NCBI GenBank assembly: GCA_017163975.1
Contig: JAFFSR010000366.1
Location: 124,001-188,000 of the forward strand
Origin: Anastatus disparis
Taxonomy: Eukaryota; Arthropoda; Insecta; Hymenoptera; Eupelmidae
DNA length: 64,000 nucleotides
Direction: 5' to 3'
Part shown: positions 23,060 through 35,694 of the stretch, in pieces
How positions within the stretch are numbered: the first letter of the stretch is position 1
Layout: every line of letters begins with the position of its first letter
Notes under the pieces: generated by a model
Database searches by the model: none
What the model saw: only the letters and a program-made list of their open reading frames with translations
What the model was told of the DNA's origin: nothing
Made by a program: the position numbers and the translations under genes

Positions 23060-23345
23060 AAAATGCTTCATTAGAGTAAAAATAAAAATGCAAGAGATGA
23101 CAAAAATGCAAGAAGTCTTAAAAAAAGTAGAAGAGCAAAATAGAGTAAGAAAAAGAACAAAGAAAAAACAAGAAGTGACTGCAATCGAAAAAGACAGCAA
23201 GAGACAGAAAGAAAGAGAATGCATGGGAGAACAAAAAGAAGCGTAAGGAAGCAAGACGTGGGAATGCGAGAAAAAGCACGAGAAAGCGTGAGAAAACGTA
23301 GGAAATCGAGAGAGAATGTAAGAGAGCAAGAGAGAGAGAGACCTA
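23060..23345 (+). repeat. Purine-rich (GA) tract
   Basis: About 285 bp with more than 85 percent purines on the plus strand, degenerate AAGCGTGAGAAA-type repeats ending in (GA)n. The frames it opens on either strand are composition artefacts. Confidence 0.75.
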
Positions 23346-23349
23346 GTTT

Positions 23350-23530
23350 GGTACTTATAATAGATGCTCATAAGAATTTATTTACTTATTTACACTTTAA
23401 AAATATAATCGATTTATCTAGTCATATATGTAAAAAATACAAAAATTAAAGCAACAAAAACATACAAAATATTGTCATAAAACAAAAAATGCCGACTTGA
23501 CAGATGTCACATGCAAAAAAACCATATGAA
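23350..23530. mobile_element. TTAA MITE (GAGGCGGT family) fragment
   Basis: Matches the inverted half of the 13417-13774 relic: TCTAGTCATATATGTAAAAAATAC-like DNA, then AAAAATGCCGACTTGACA. Both terminal repeats are missing. Confidence 0.65.
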
Positions 23531-23544
23531 TGACTAAATAAATT

Positions 23545-24415
23545 ATTTATTGAATAAAAATTAAATAGAAAATAAGACCCGAAAAAAAGACTGAAAAAAT
23601 TAGGATAAAAATATAGCAGCTATGAAAAAATAAGGCCCTAAAGATAAGGCATAATCTTCGAATTATTAATGCTTCACTATCTTTTATAAAATAATTCTTA
23701 AAAAATGTAAGGCACAAGAAAAGTATAAGGCCCAAAAAAATATTATGCCCAAAAAATATAAGGCTCAAGAAAATATATGGCCCAAAAAAATATTGGGCCC
23801 AAAAAAAAAGCCCGAGAAAATATAATGCTCAAAAAATATAAAATAGAAAAAATTATTGGACCCAAAAAAATATAAAGCCTAAAAAAATATAAGGCTAAAA
23901 AAAATATAATGCTCAAAAAATATAGAGAAGAAAAAATTATTGGGCCCAAAAAATGTGAGGCCCAAAAAAATATATGGCTCAAAAAATATAGAGAAGGAAA
24001 AATTATTGGGCCCAAAAAATATAAGGCCAAAAAAAAAGTATAAGTCCAAAAAAATATAAGGCTCAAGAAAATATAAGGTCAAAAAAAATATTATGTCCAA
24101 AAAATATAAGGCCCAAAAAAAATATGAGGCTCAAGAAAATATAAGGCCCAAAAAAATATTAGGCCCAGAAAAAAAGGCCCAAGAAAATATAATGCTCAAA
24201 AAATATAGAGAAGAAAAAATTATTGGGCCCAAAAAAATATAAAGCCCAAAAAAATATAAGGCTAAAAAAAATATAATGATCAAAAAATATAGAGAAGAAA
24301 AAATTATTGGGCCCAAAAAAATGTAAGGCCCAAAAAAATATATGGCTCAAAAAATATAGAGAAGAAAAATTTATTGGGCCCAAAAAATATAGGGCTAAAA
24401 AAAATGTCTACTTTT
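23545..24415. repeat. GGGCCCAAAAAAATATAAG minisatellite with a 0.36-kb higher-order repeat
   Basis: Degenerate units of about 20 bp, GGCCCAAAAAAATATAAGG. A block containing ATTATTGGGCCC and ATATAGAGAAG recurs with a period of about 360 bp (for example 23853 and 24213). It is followed at 24440-24480 by a short CCGGAGAA tandem. Reverse-strand frames rich in Phe/Leu are artefacts. Confidence 0.85.
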
Positions 24416-24519
24416 ATTAAAAAAAGATTAAACACCTTTGAAAAGAGCGGAGAACCGGAGAACCGGAGATCCGGAGAAAAACGTGGTTTCACTTTAATAT
24501 AATATAGGATAATCATAAG

Positions 24520-27500
24520 GTATATGCTTTATATGTTAATGGTTCATGGTTTTATGGGTTTATGATTTAGGAATTTATTGCTCATGTGTTTATGTGTTTG
24601 TGGTTTATGGGTTCATGGTTCATGGGTCTATGGTTTGTGGGTTTATGGTTCTTGGGCTTAAGTTTTATGGGTAAGCTGGTTTATATTTCGAAGGTTCATG
24701 GTTCATGGATTCATGGTTAATAAATTTACGGTTGATGGTTTATGGTTTATAGATTATAGGTTTATGGTTGATGAATTTCTAGGTTTATGGTTTGAGGGTT
24801 AAGTGTTTATTGTTCATGGGTTAATGGTAAATGAGTTTTTAATTTATAGGTGTATGGTTTATAGGTTTATGGTTCATGGTTTATGAATTTATGGTTTATG
24901 AGTTTATGGTTCATGAGTTTATAGTTGATGGGTTTATGGTTTGTGGTATATGAGTTCATGGTTTATGTGTTTATCGTTGATGGGTCTATGGTTTATGTGT
25001 TTATAGTGTATAGGTTAATGGGTTTATGGTTTATGGGTTTATTGGTCAATTGTTAATAAGTTTAGGGTGAATAGGTTCATGGTTAAGGTATGTCTAGGCT
25101 TATGGTTTTTCGGTTTATGGTTTGTGGCTCTACGGATTACAAATTTGTGGTTTATGGGTTTATTGTTTATTGTTTATAGGTTTATAACTCATTACTTTAT
25201 GGTTTTTAGGTCTATGCTTTATGGGTTTATGGATTATGATTTATGGGTTTATTGTTTATAGTTTATAAGTAAATGGTATAAGAGTTTATGGTTCGTAGTG
25301 TTCTGGTTTATGAGTTTAAGGTTCATTAGTTTATATTTTATGCGTTTATGGTTTATGGATTGTGGGTTTATGATTTATGGGTTTATAGTTTATGAGTTTA
25401 TGGTTTACGGGTTTATAGCTCATAAATTTGTGGTTTATGGGTTTATGGGTTATGGTTCGTGGGTTCGTGGTTTATGAACTTATTGTTAATAGTTTATGGT
25501 TTAATTGTATGTGAGTTTATGGTATATGGATTAATGGTGTATAAGTTTATGGTTTATGTATTAATGGTATATGAGTTTATGGTTTATAGGACTATGGTTC
25601 ATGGGTTCAAGGTTTATGGGTTTATAGTTTATGGGTTTATGGTTCATGGGCAAATGGTTCATGGTTTTATGGTTTATGTGTAGAAGGTTTATATGTTTAT
25701 GGTTAAAAGGATTCTAGGTTTACGGATAATAGGTCTATGGTCCATGGGTTAATCATTTATTGATTATAGGTTTATGGTATATGAGATTATGGTTAACAGG
25801 TTTATGTTATTTGAGTTTATGGTTTATAAGTTTATGATTTATAGGTTTATGGGTTTATGGTTTATGGGTTCATGGTTTATGGGTTCATGGTTTATGGGTT
25901 TGGGAGTTCATAGTTTATGTGTTTATCGTTTTAAGATTATGGATCAATAGTTTATGGATCTATGGTTTATAGGTTTATGATTTATAGGTTAATGATTCAT
26001 AAATTTATGGTTTATGGGTTCATAACTTATGGGTTTATGGTTTATCGTTTCTGGGTTTCTGGTTTATAGGTTTATAGTTTATGGGTTTATGATTTATAGG
26101 TGCATGATTTATGGGTTCAAGGTTTTTGTCGTGATACTTTATGAGTTTATGGGTTCAATGTTCATGAGTTTATGGTTTACAAGTTCAGAGTTTATAATGG
26201 GTTTACGGTTCATATTTTATGATTTATAATTTATAAATTTATGGTTCATGTTTTCTAGGTTTATACTTCATAGGTTTATTGATTTATGGACTAAAGGTTT
26301 ATGGTTTATTGGTTAATGGTATATGAGTTTATAGTATATAGGTCTACGGTTTATGGGTTTAAGGTTTATAGGTTTATCGGTTCATCGTTAAGGGGTTTAT
26401 ACGTATATAGTTTATGGACTTATCGTTTGCGGGTTTAAGGTTTATGGGTTTATGGTTTGAAGGATTCTAGGTCGATGGTTCAGAGGTTCACGGTTTATAG
26501 GTTAAAGATAATAGGTCTATGGTTTATGGGTTCATTATTTATTGTTTATATGTTTATAATATATGAGTTTATGGTTTATAGTATTATAGTTAATGGGTTT
26601 AAGGTTTATGTGTTAAAAGTTTATGGTTTATGGGTTTTGGGTTTTTAGGTTTATGTTTTGTGGGTCCATAGGTTTATTGCTTATGAGTTTATGGGTTTAT
26701 GGTTTATGGGTTTATGGTTTATAACTTAATTTTTTATAGATATATGCGTTTTAGGTTTATGGGTTAATGGTTTATGAGTTTATAATACGTGGTTTATGGG
26801 TTATTGTTTTATAAATTTATGGTTTATGGGTCTATGGATTATAAGTTTAAGGTTTATAATTTATTATATTGGTCTATGGGTTTATGGTTTATGGGTTTAT
26901 AATTCATGGGCTTCTAGTTTTTGGCTTTATGGTTTATGGGTTCATAGTTTTATGGGTTTAAGGCTTATAAAATTATGGTTTATAAGGTTATATTTCAGGG
27001 TTTATGGGTTATCGGTTAACGAGTTTAAGTTCTGTTAATCTACGGTTTATAGGTTTGGTACATGGTGTTATGGTCCAAAAGTTAATGATTTATGGTTTTA
27101 TGGTTCATGGATTGATGGTGAATGGGTTCATGGTTGATAAGTTTATGGTTTATAGGTTCAGGGTTTTTCGGTTTATGGTTTATGGTTTATGGGTTTGCGG
27201 ATTATAGATTTATAGTTAATGGTTTATTTTTTCATTATTTATAGGTTTATGGTATTCGATGGTTCATGGGTTCATAGTTTATGGGTCTACGGCTAATTGA
27301 TTTATGGTTTATGGGTTATGAGTTTATGATTTATGGTTTATGCGTTTATTATATATGGTTTATGGTTTATGGGTTCAAGGTTTTTGAGTCCATGGCTTAT
27401 GTGTTCATAAGTTTATTGTTCATGAGATTATGGTTTATGGGTTTATCGTTTGAGGGTTTATGGTTACTGGGTATATGGTTAATGGGTTTATAGTTTATGG

Positions 27501-30500
27501 GTTAATAACTTATGGGTTCATGGTTTATGGGTTATGGTTTTCGGGTATCCTGGTTTATGGGTTGACGGTTCATGGGTTTATGGTTTATAGGTTCATGGTT
27601 TATGGGTTCAAGGTTTTTCTGTTTATAGTTTATGAGTTTATAGGTTTATTGTTCATGAGATTATGGCTTATAAGTTTTGGGTTTTATAGGTTTATGGTTT
27701 ATGGGTTTTTGATTCATATCTATATGGTTTATAGGTGTATGGTTTATAGGTGTATGGTTTATAGGTGTATGGTTTATAGGTGTATGGTTTATAGGTGTAT
27801 AGTTTATAGGTGTATGGTTTATAGGTGTATGGTTTATAGGTGTATGGTTTATAGGTGTATGGTTTACGGTTTAATGGTATATGGGTTTATAGTTTGTGGG
27901 TTTATAGTTCATAGGTTTATGGTCTATAGGTTTAGTGTTTATGTGTTTATGGTTTATGGGCTTATGGTTGATGGGTTCACGGTTTATAGTTTATGGTTTA
28001 TAATTTATAGTTTTATATTTCATGGTCTCTAGGTTTATAGTTTATAGGTTCATAGTTTATGGGCTTATAGATTAAAGGTTTATGGTTTATGGGTTCATGG
28101 TATGTAAGTTTATGGTTCATAGGTTTATGGTTCATGAGTCTTTGGTATATGAGTTTATGGTTTATAGATCTATGGTTTATGGGTTCAAGGAATATAGGTT
28201 CATGGTTTATGGGTTCAAGGAATATAGGTTCATGGTTTATGGGTTTATGCGTATATAGTTTATAGGCTTAGGGTTTCTGGGATCAACGTTTACAGGTTTA
28301 TGGTTTAAAGGATTAAGGTTTATAGGTTTATGGTTTAACGAATTCTAGGTTTATGTTTTAAAGGTTCATGGTTTATCGGTTTATGGTTTATGGGTTCATG
28401 GGTTATAGTTTAATAGTGAATGAGTGAATTGTTTGTGGTTTATGGGCTTATGCTAAATAAAATTATAGCTTATTTTTTTACGGTTTATGGGTATGACGTT
28501 TATGAGTTTATGGTTTATGTGTTTATAGGTTGATGGATTATAAGTTTATGGTTTATGGGTTTATGGTTTATGTGTTTATAGGTAGATGGATTATAAGTTT
28601 ATGGTATATGGGTCTATGGTTTATGAATTTATGGTGTATGGGTTGATAATTCACGGGTTAATAGCTATGAGTTTATCGCATATGGGTTTATAGATTATAG
28701 CTTTATGATTTATCGGGTAATAATTTATGGTTTATGGGTTCATGGTCTATGGATTTTGGTTTATGGGCTTATTTTTTATGGGATTATGGTTTATGAGTTT
28801 ATGGTTTATGGCTCTATGGTTTATGGGTTTATGGTTTATTGGTTTATGGTTTATGGGTTCATGGTTTATTGGTTTATGGTTTATGGCTTTGTGGTTTATG
28901 GGTTCATGGGCTCATTGTTTATGTGTTTATTTTTATGGGTGTATGGTTTATGGAATCATGGTATATGTGTTTATTGTTTATGGGTTTATGGTTTATTAGT
29001 TAATGGTTTATGTTTATATGGTTTATGGTTTCATGAACTATAGGTATATGATTTATGGGTTAAAGTTTTTAAGTTTATTGCTAATGGGTTGTTAGGTTCA
29101 TTGTTAATGAGTTTATGGTTAATTGGTTTATTGGCAATTTCTTTATTAGTTTATGATTTATAAGTTTATGGTTTAAGAGTATAAGGTTTATGGGTTTAGG
29201 GATTATAGGCTTATGGTTTATGGTTTACAGTTACTGGGTTTATGGCTCATGAGTGTATGGGTTCATGGTTTATGATTAATAGTTTATCGGTTTATGGTTA
29301 ATAGGTTTAGGGTTTATAAGTTTAAGGTTTGTGGATTTATGTTTTATGGTTTGTGGTTGATGTCGCTTTGGTTTATGGGTTTATGGTTGTTGAGTTATTA
29401 GGTTTATAGTTTAATAGTTTATAGTTTATAGATCGTTGGTTTATGAGTTTATGGTTTATGAGTTATTAGGTTGATAGTTCAGGAGTTTATAGCTAATGGC
29501 TTTAAACGTTCATCGTTTATGGGAAGATGTTCTATGGGTATATGGTCTATAGTTTATGAGTTTATGATTTATGGGACTATGATAAGTAGATCTATAGTTT
29601 ATGGTATATATGTTTATGGTTCAATGTTTGAGGTTCATAGGTTTATGTGCTATGGATTTAAGGGTGCATGGTTTATAAGACTATAGTTTATAGGGTTATG
29701 GTTGATGGGTTTAAGGTTTTTATCTTTATAGATTATGAGTTTATGGTTAATGGATTTGAGGTTTTGGAGTTGATGGTTTATGGGTTCAAGGTTTTTGAGT
29801 TTATGATTAATGGGTTAATTGTTTATGAGTTTATGATTGATTGTTTTATTGTATATGAGTTTATGGTTCATGGCTTCATGGATTGAAGGTTTATGGTTTA
29901 TGGGTTTATTGTTTATAGTTTATCGGTTAATGGTGTTTGTGTGTTGATGGTTCATGATTTTATGGTTTATAGCTCATGGTTATGGCTTTATGCTTCACGG
30001 GTTCAAGGAATTTAGGTTTATATTATGTAAGTTTAATATTTATAACCATATGGTTTATGAGTTTATAATACATGGTTTATTATTAATTGGTTTATAAGTT
30101 TACGGCTCATGGGTCTATGGCTTATAAGATCATAGTTTATGGGTTTATAGCTTATCAGTTAATGGTTTTATGATGTATGGGTTCATGAGTTTATGGATTA
30201 TGAGTTCATGGTTCATGGGTTTTTTTTTATTTTTTTTGAGTTAATGGTATATGAGTTTATTGTTGAGAGGGTTATGGTTTATAAGCTTTAGGTTTATGGT
30301 TTATAAGTTTATGGTTTATGGTTCATAGTTTCTGGGCTTATGGTTTATGAATTTATGGTTCATGGTTTATGCGTTAATGGTCTATGAGTTTATAATTTAT
30401 GAGTTTATGGTTTATGGGTTTATGATAAGTAGGTTTATGGTTTATAGTACATGGGTTCATGGTTTAAAGTTTAAGGTTTATAGGCTTATGGTCTATGGAT

Positions 30501-31055
30501 TTATGGGTTTATGGTTTATAAGATTATAGTTTATTGGGTTAATGTTTATGAGTTTAAGGTTTATAAGTTTATGGTTTATGTGTTTATGGTTTTTAGGTTT
30601 ATAGTTTATGAGTTTAAGATTTTGGAGTTTATGGTTTATGGGTTTTTTGCTTATGAGTTTATGGTCTATGATTTTATTTTATATGAGTTTATGGTTTATA
30701 GGTTTATGGATGAAAGGTTTATGGTTTATGCGTTTATTGTTCATAGTTCATGGGTTAATGGTATATGAGTTTATATTCTATATGTCCATAGCTTATGGGT
30801 TTAAGTTTTATGGGTATATGATTTATGATTCATTGGTTTATGGGTTCCTAATGTATCGGTTTCTGTTTGTTGATTAATGGGTCTATAGATCATAAGATTA
30901 TAGTTTATTGGTTTATAGCCTATCGGTTTATGGTTTTTATGATTTATGGGTTTATGAGTTTATGGATTATGAGTTTATGGTTTATGGGCTCAAGGTTTAT
31001 GGGTTCTTGGTTTATGATTTTATGGATTATAGTTTATGGTTGATGGGGTTATAGG
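24520..31055 (+). repeat. 15-bp G/T-strand satellite, block 2 (6.5 kb)
   Basis: Tandem GGTTTATGGGTTTAT with many point variants (TTCATGG, TTTATAGG, TTAATGG). The strand bias is extreme, with few cytosines over kilobases. All plus-strand frames through it (Met-Val-Tyr-Gly-Phe type) are artefacts of the repeat. Confidence 0.95.
27718..27866 (+). repeat. Homogeneous sub-array of GGTTTATAGGTGTAT
   Basis: About ten consecutive, nearly identical 15-bp units with the variant GGTGTAT, inside otherwise degenerate satellite. This indicates recent local expansion. Confidence 0.9.
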
Positions 31056-31059
31056 TTAA

Positions 31060-31422
31060 GGTGAGACACAAGTAAAACACACAAAAAATGAGGTTTTTTA
31101 GTTTTAACTTTTGATCCGTAGCACCTACAATGTTATCCATGCGTAATGTTGTTCAAAATCATCTAAAGAATCTATAAAAAAATTTTTAGCTCGAAATATT
31201 AAAATCTGTGGAATTAGTTCCATTTTAACGCTACCTCACTTATCACTGAATCGAGCAGTCGTTAAAATGGAACTAATTCCACAGATTTTAATATTTCGAG
31301 CTGAAAATTTTTTTATAGATTCTTTAGATGATTTTGAACAACATTACGCATGGATAACATTGTAAGTGCTACGGATAAAACTAAAAAACCTCATTTTTTG
31401 TGTGTTTTACTTGTGTCTCACC
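31060..31422. mobile_element. 363-bp palindromic TTAA MITE
   Basis: Ends GGTGAGACACAAGTAAAAC and its complement, flanked by TTAA at 31056-31059 and 31423-31426. The arms are near perfect and meet around 31240. Inserted in the 15-bp satellite. Confidence 0.9.
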
Positions 31423-31426
31423 TTAA

Positions 31427-34325
31427 GAGCTTATGTTTTATGAATTCAAGGATTTTGGGCTACTATTTTATGGGTTTATTATTTATAATTTTATGGATTA
31501 TGAGTCTATGGTTTATCGGTTTATGGTTAATAGGTTCATGTGTTTATAGTTTATGGGTTTCCGGTTATGGGTTTATGGTTTATGGGTTCAGAGTTTAAAG
31601 CTTTATAGTTTATGGGCTCGAGGTTTTTGAGTTCATGGTTTATAGATTTATGGTTTATGGTTTATAGGTTAATTGCTCCTGGGTTTATGGTTTATTAGTA
31701 TTTTATTTATGGTTAATGGGTTTATGGTTCATGGGTTTATCGTTTATGAGTTAATGGTTCATGGGTTTATGGTTTATGGGTTTATGGTTTATTAGTTTAT
31801 CGTCCATGAAATTATGGTTTATGGGTTTATGTGTTGATGGTAAATGGGTTCATGGTTAATGGACTCCTGGTTTTGAAGTTCATGGTTTATATATTCATAT
31901 TTATATGGGTTTAAGTTTCATTGGTTCATAGGTTATAAGTTTATGGTTTATAAGTTTATGGATTAAGAGTCTTTTATTAATGCGTTCATGGTCTTTGTGC
32001 ATTATGTGTTCACAATATATGGAATAATTGTTTATAGCTTTATTGTTTATGGTCTATGGGTTTATAGTTTATAACTTTATTGTTTATAGGTTAATGGGTT
32101 TATGGTTTATGAGTTTATAATTTATGGTTTATGGGTTGTCGGCTTATAAGTTTATGTTTAATGGGTCTATGGTTTAAAGGTTTATGGTTTTTGGTTTATG
32201 GGTTTATGGTTCATAAGTTTATGGTTTCCGATTTTATATTTAATTGGTGCAATGGTTGATGGGTTTTTCGTTTATGGTTTATTGGTTTACGGTTTTATAA
32301 ATTTAAGGTTAATAGCTTTATGGTTGATAGGTTTATGGTTGATGGGCTAAGGCTTTTAGGATTTATGGTTTCTAGTTTATGATTTGTGGATTTCCGGAAT
32401 ATAGATTAATAATTTATTGGTTCTTTTTTTATTGTTAATGGGTTTTTCGTATATAAGTTCATGGTTTATAGGTTTATTATTCATAGGTTTATGGTTCATG
32501 GTTAATGGGTAAATGGTTTATGAGTTTTTGGTGTATAGGTATATAGTTTTTGAATTCAAGTTTAATGGGTTTATGGTTTATAGGTTTATGGTTTACAAGT
32601 TCATGGTTTACGGGTCTAATAATTTATAAGTTTATGGTTTATTATTTTATGGCTTATGGGTTTATGGTTTATAAGTTAATGGATCATGGATTTAATGTTA
32701 ATGGGTTTATATGTTATTAGTTTATGGGTTTATAGGTTTATGAGTTAATAGATTTATAATATAGGAGTTTATGGATTACGGGGTATGGTTTATGGCTTTA
32801 TTGTTTATTGTTTATGGGTTCATGTTATATAAGTTTATCGTTTATAGGATTATGGTATATGGGTTAAAGGTTTATAGGTTCATGGGTTCATGGATTATGC
32901 GTTTATCGTTTATGGATTTATGATTTATGGGTTAATAGTTTATGTCTTTATGGTTTATGGGTTTATGGTTCATGAGTTCATGGTTTATTGGTTTATGGTT
33001 TATAGTTTCATTGTTTATGAGTTCATGGCCTATGGTTTCATGGTATATGAGTTTATGGATTATGGGTTTATGATTTATGGGTCTATGGTTAATGGGTTCA
33101 TTATTAATAGATTTATGGGTTCAAGGTTGATGGTCTACAGGTCTATTACTTATAGGTAAATGGGTTTAAGGTTCATGGGTTTGTGGTTTATGAGTTCATG
33201 GTTCATGGTTTATGAATTATTGGTTCATAAGTTCATAGTTTATGGGTCTATGTTTTATAGGATTTATGGTTCATGGGTTTATAGTCAATCGGTTGATGGG
33301 TTATTGATTTATAGCTTTTGGTCAATGAGTTAATGCTGTATGGATTCAGGGATTATAGGTTTAGGGTTAGAAAGTTAATAATTTGTGGTTTATGGGTCTA
33401 TGGTTAAAAAAGTTTTGGATTATAGGTTAATGGTTTTTGGGTTTAAGGTTTATAGGTTGATGGTTAATTGGTTCATAGTTTATGAGTTTATGGTTTGTAC
33501 GTTTATAGTTCATGGGTCTATGGTTTATGGATTTATGGTTTATGAGTCTATGCTTTATGCGTTTATAATAAGTAGGTTCATGTCTCATGGCTTATGTGTT
33601 GATTGTTTAAAGTTTGAGGTTTATGGGTTTATGGTTTATGGATTTATGAATTTATGGTTCACAAGATTATTGTTAATGGATTTATGGCTTATGGGTTCAT
33701 GATTTCATAAATTATGGGTTTATAAGTTCATGGATTATGAGGTTATGGTTTATGGATTTATTGTTTATTGTTTATGGTTTCATGTGACATAAGTTTATCG
33801 TTCATAGGGTTATGGTTTAAGGGTCAATGGTTTATGGGTTCATGGGTCCATAGTTTATGCGTTTATCGTTTATGGGTTCATGGTTTATGGTTTATGGTGT
33901 ATGGTTTCATGGTTTATGGTTCATGCGTTTATGGTTTATGGTTCATGGTTTATGGTCCATGAGTTTATGGTTTAATATTTTCATTGATTATTTGTTAATG
34001 GTTAATGGGTTCATAGTTTATGAGTTTATAGTTCATGGTTCATGGGTTTTATCATTTATGAGTTTATTGTTAATAGGTTTACGGGTTCAAGGTTTATCGA
34101 TATAATGTTCATGAGTTCATGGTTTATGGTTTTTAGGTTTATGGTTTCATGGTACTTGGGTTTATGGATCATGGGTTTATGCTCTATGGGTTCATGCATT
34201 ATATGTTCATGGTTTATAGGTTTGTTGTTTATGGGCTGATGATTAGTGGTTTTTGGGTTTATGGTTTATAGGTCGATGGTTTATGGTTTATAGGTCGATG
34301 GTTTATGGATTTATAGTTCATGGAG
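31427..34325 (+). repeat. 15-bp G/T-strand satellite, block 3
   Basis: Continuation of block 2 in the same orientation after the MITE. It ends at about 34325. The 120 bp to 34448 hold nothing I can identify. Confidence 0.95.
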
Positions 34326-34448
34326 ATTTGACTATTCTGAATGTTGACCAGGCGTAGTCTTTTTCTTCCTGAAATTCTTCCTCATAAATAATTGAACCAG
34401 CAGAAGAAAAGTACTCTTCGTGCTAAAAATATGTGAAGTAATATAGTC

Positions 34449-34495
34449 CTAGCAAAATTTACCTCGCTCCTAACGTCGCTCTTTCGCATTTCCAT
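34449..34495 (-). repeat. Conserved terminus module, left end of the 26.5-kb inverted-end segment
   Basis: Starts CTAGCAAAATTTACCTCGCT and continues CCTAACGTCGCTC, the complement of the module ending at 60957. The DNA inward to 35700 (outside the MITE at 34710-35443) is an inverted copy of 60595-60917. Confidence 0.7.
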
Positions 34496-34709
34496 TCATT
34501 ATATTATTATATATGAATTTGCTAATTTTATTAACAATATTATTTTGATATAATATATGTATTTGATATTCTTCCAACTTTAAAAATTTAAATTATAAAT
34601 ATGGTGTTCGTAGTACTCAATTCAACAATCATTTGTTAATCACTGATAAAATAATACTATCTATATGTACATAAAATAAGGATTTTTTTATCGAATCATA
34701 TTGTATCTA

Positions 34710-35443
34710 CACGGTGGGCCATTTTAATCTATGCACCTGAAAAACTCAGTAAGTTCGCATCCTATCAAAAAATGACCTTTATAAAAGTTGTAGGATACAA
34801 AGGGGGTCAAACAATAGTGACCTTGAATTTGACCTTCAAGCTGACCTTCAAGGTCAAATCGAGGTCAACTTGAGTTTTTTAAATGGAAACCCCTATTTTT
34901 TACACCAGAATCGGAAAGGGCGGGAAATTTTACGTCCGAACATGCTCTCAGGTCATCTAACCTCGATGACCTCAAAGGTCAGATGAAGGTCATAAATACG
35001 AAATAATCGGATGGCTATGAAAAATCTTAGGTAGGGTATTGCCGAAAAACTAAAGGTCAACACTGAATTTCTCGTTAAAAATTACTCAAATTATGATCTT
35101 CATTTTTTCGACAACACCTTACATAAGAATGTTGACAGCTACCCAATTATTTCGTATTTATGACCTTCACCTGACCTTTGAGGTCATCCAGGTCAGATGA
35201 CCTGAGAGCATATTCGGACGTACAATTTCCCGCCCTTTCCGATTCCGGTGTAAAAAATAGGGGTTTCTATTTAAAAAACTCAAGTTGACCTTGATTTGAC
35301 CTTAAAGGTCAGCTTGAAGGTCAAATTCAAGGTCACTACTGTTTGACCCCCTTTGTATCCTACAACTTTTATAGAGGTCATTTTTTGATAGGATGCGAAC
35401 TTACTGAGTTTTTCAGGTGCATAGATTAAAATGGCCCACCGTG
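34710..35443. mobile_element. 734-bp palindromic TA element, mariner-like ends, AGGTCA-rich arms
   Basis: Ends CACGGTGGGCCATTTTAATC and its complement, with TA at 34708-34709 and 35444-35445. The end sequence and TA target resemble Tc1/mariner MITEs. The arms are near perfect inverted copies. Each arm contains several AGGTCA half-sites in both directions, including TCAAGGTCA at 34848-34856 and 35327-35335. It is absent from the paralogous DNA near 60790-60850, so it inserted after that DNA was duplicated. Confidence 0.85.
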
Positions 35444-35694
35444 TATAAATATGAAATATTATATTAAATATGAAATTTTGTGATGTATTAGCACTTGAAA
35501 AACTGGTATTGAATTATAATTTATAATAACTGTTCTCATTTAAATTTGATTTACATTTATTTTTTTAAATGTATATTCCAATCGATAAGGATCTGCAAAA
35601 TTATGAGTAAATGTATGAATATAGAAAAAAAAATTGCAGTGGACTATGAACGTTTCGGAAACAGAAATAAAACCATTGATTGAATATATATTTT

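Noticed and set aside
23547..24516. Minus-strand Phe/Leu/Ile frames resembling membrane proteins
   Set aside because: Translation of the GGGCCCAAAAAAATATAAG minisatellite.
24520..34325. Dozens of plus-strand frames rich in Met, Val, Tyr, Gly, Phe (up to 190 codons)
   Set aside because: They are translations of the 15-bp satellite; similar frames appear in every phase and none has a non-repeat part.
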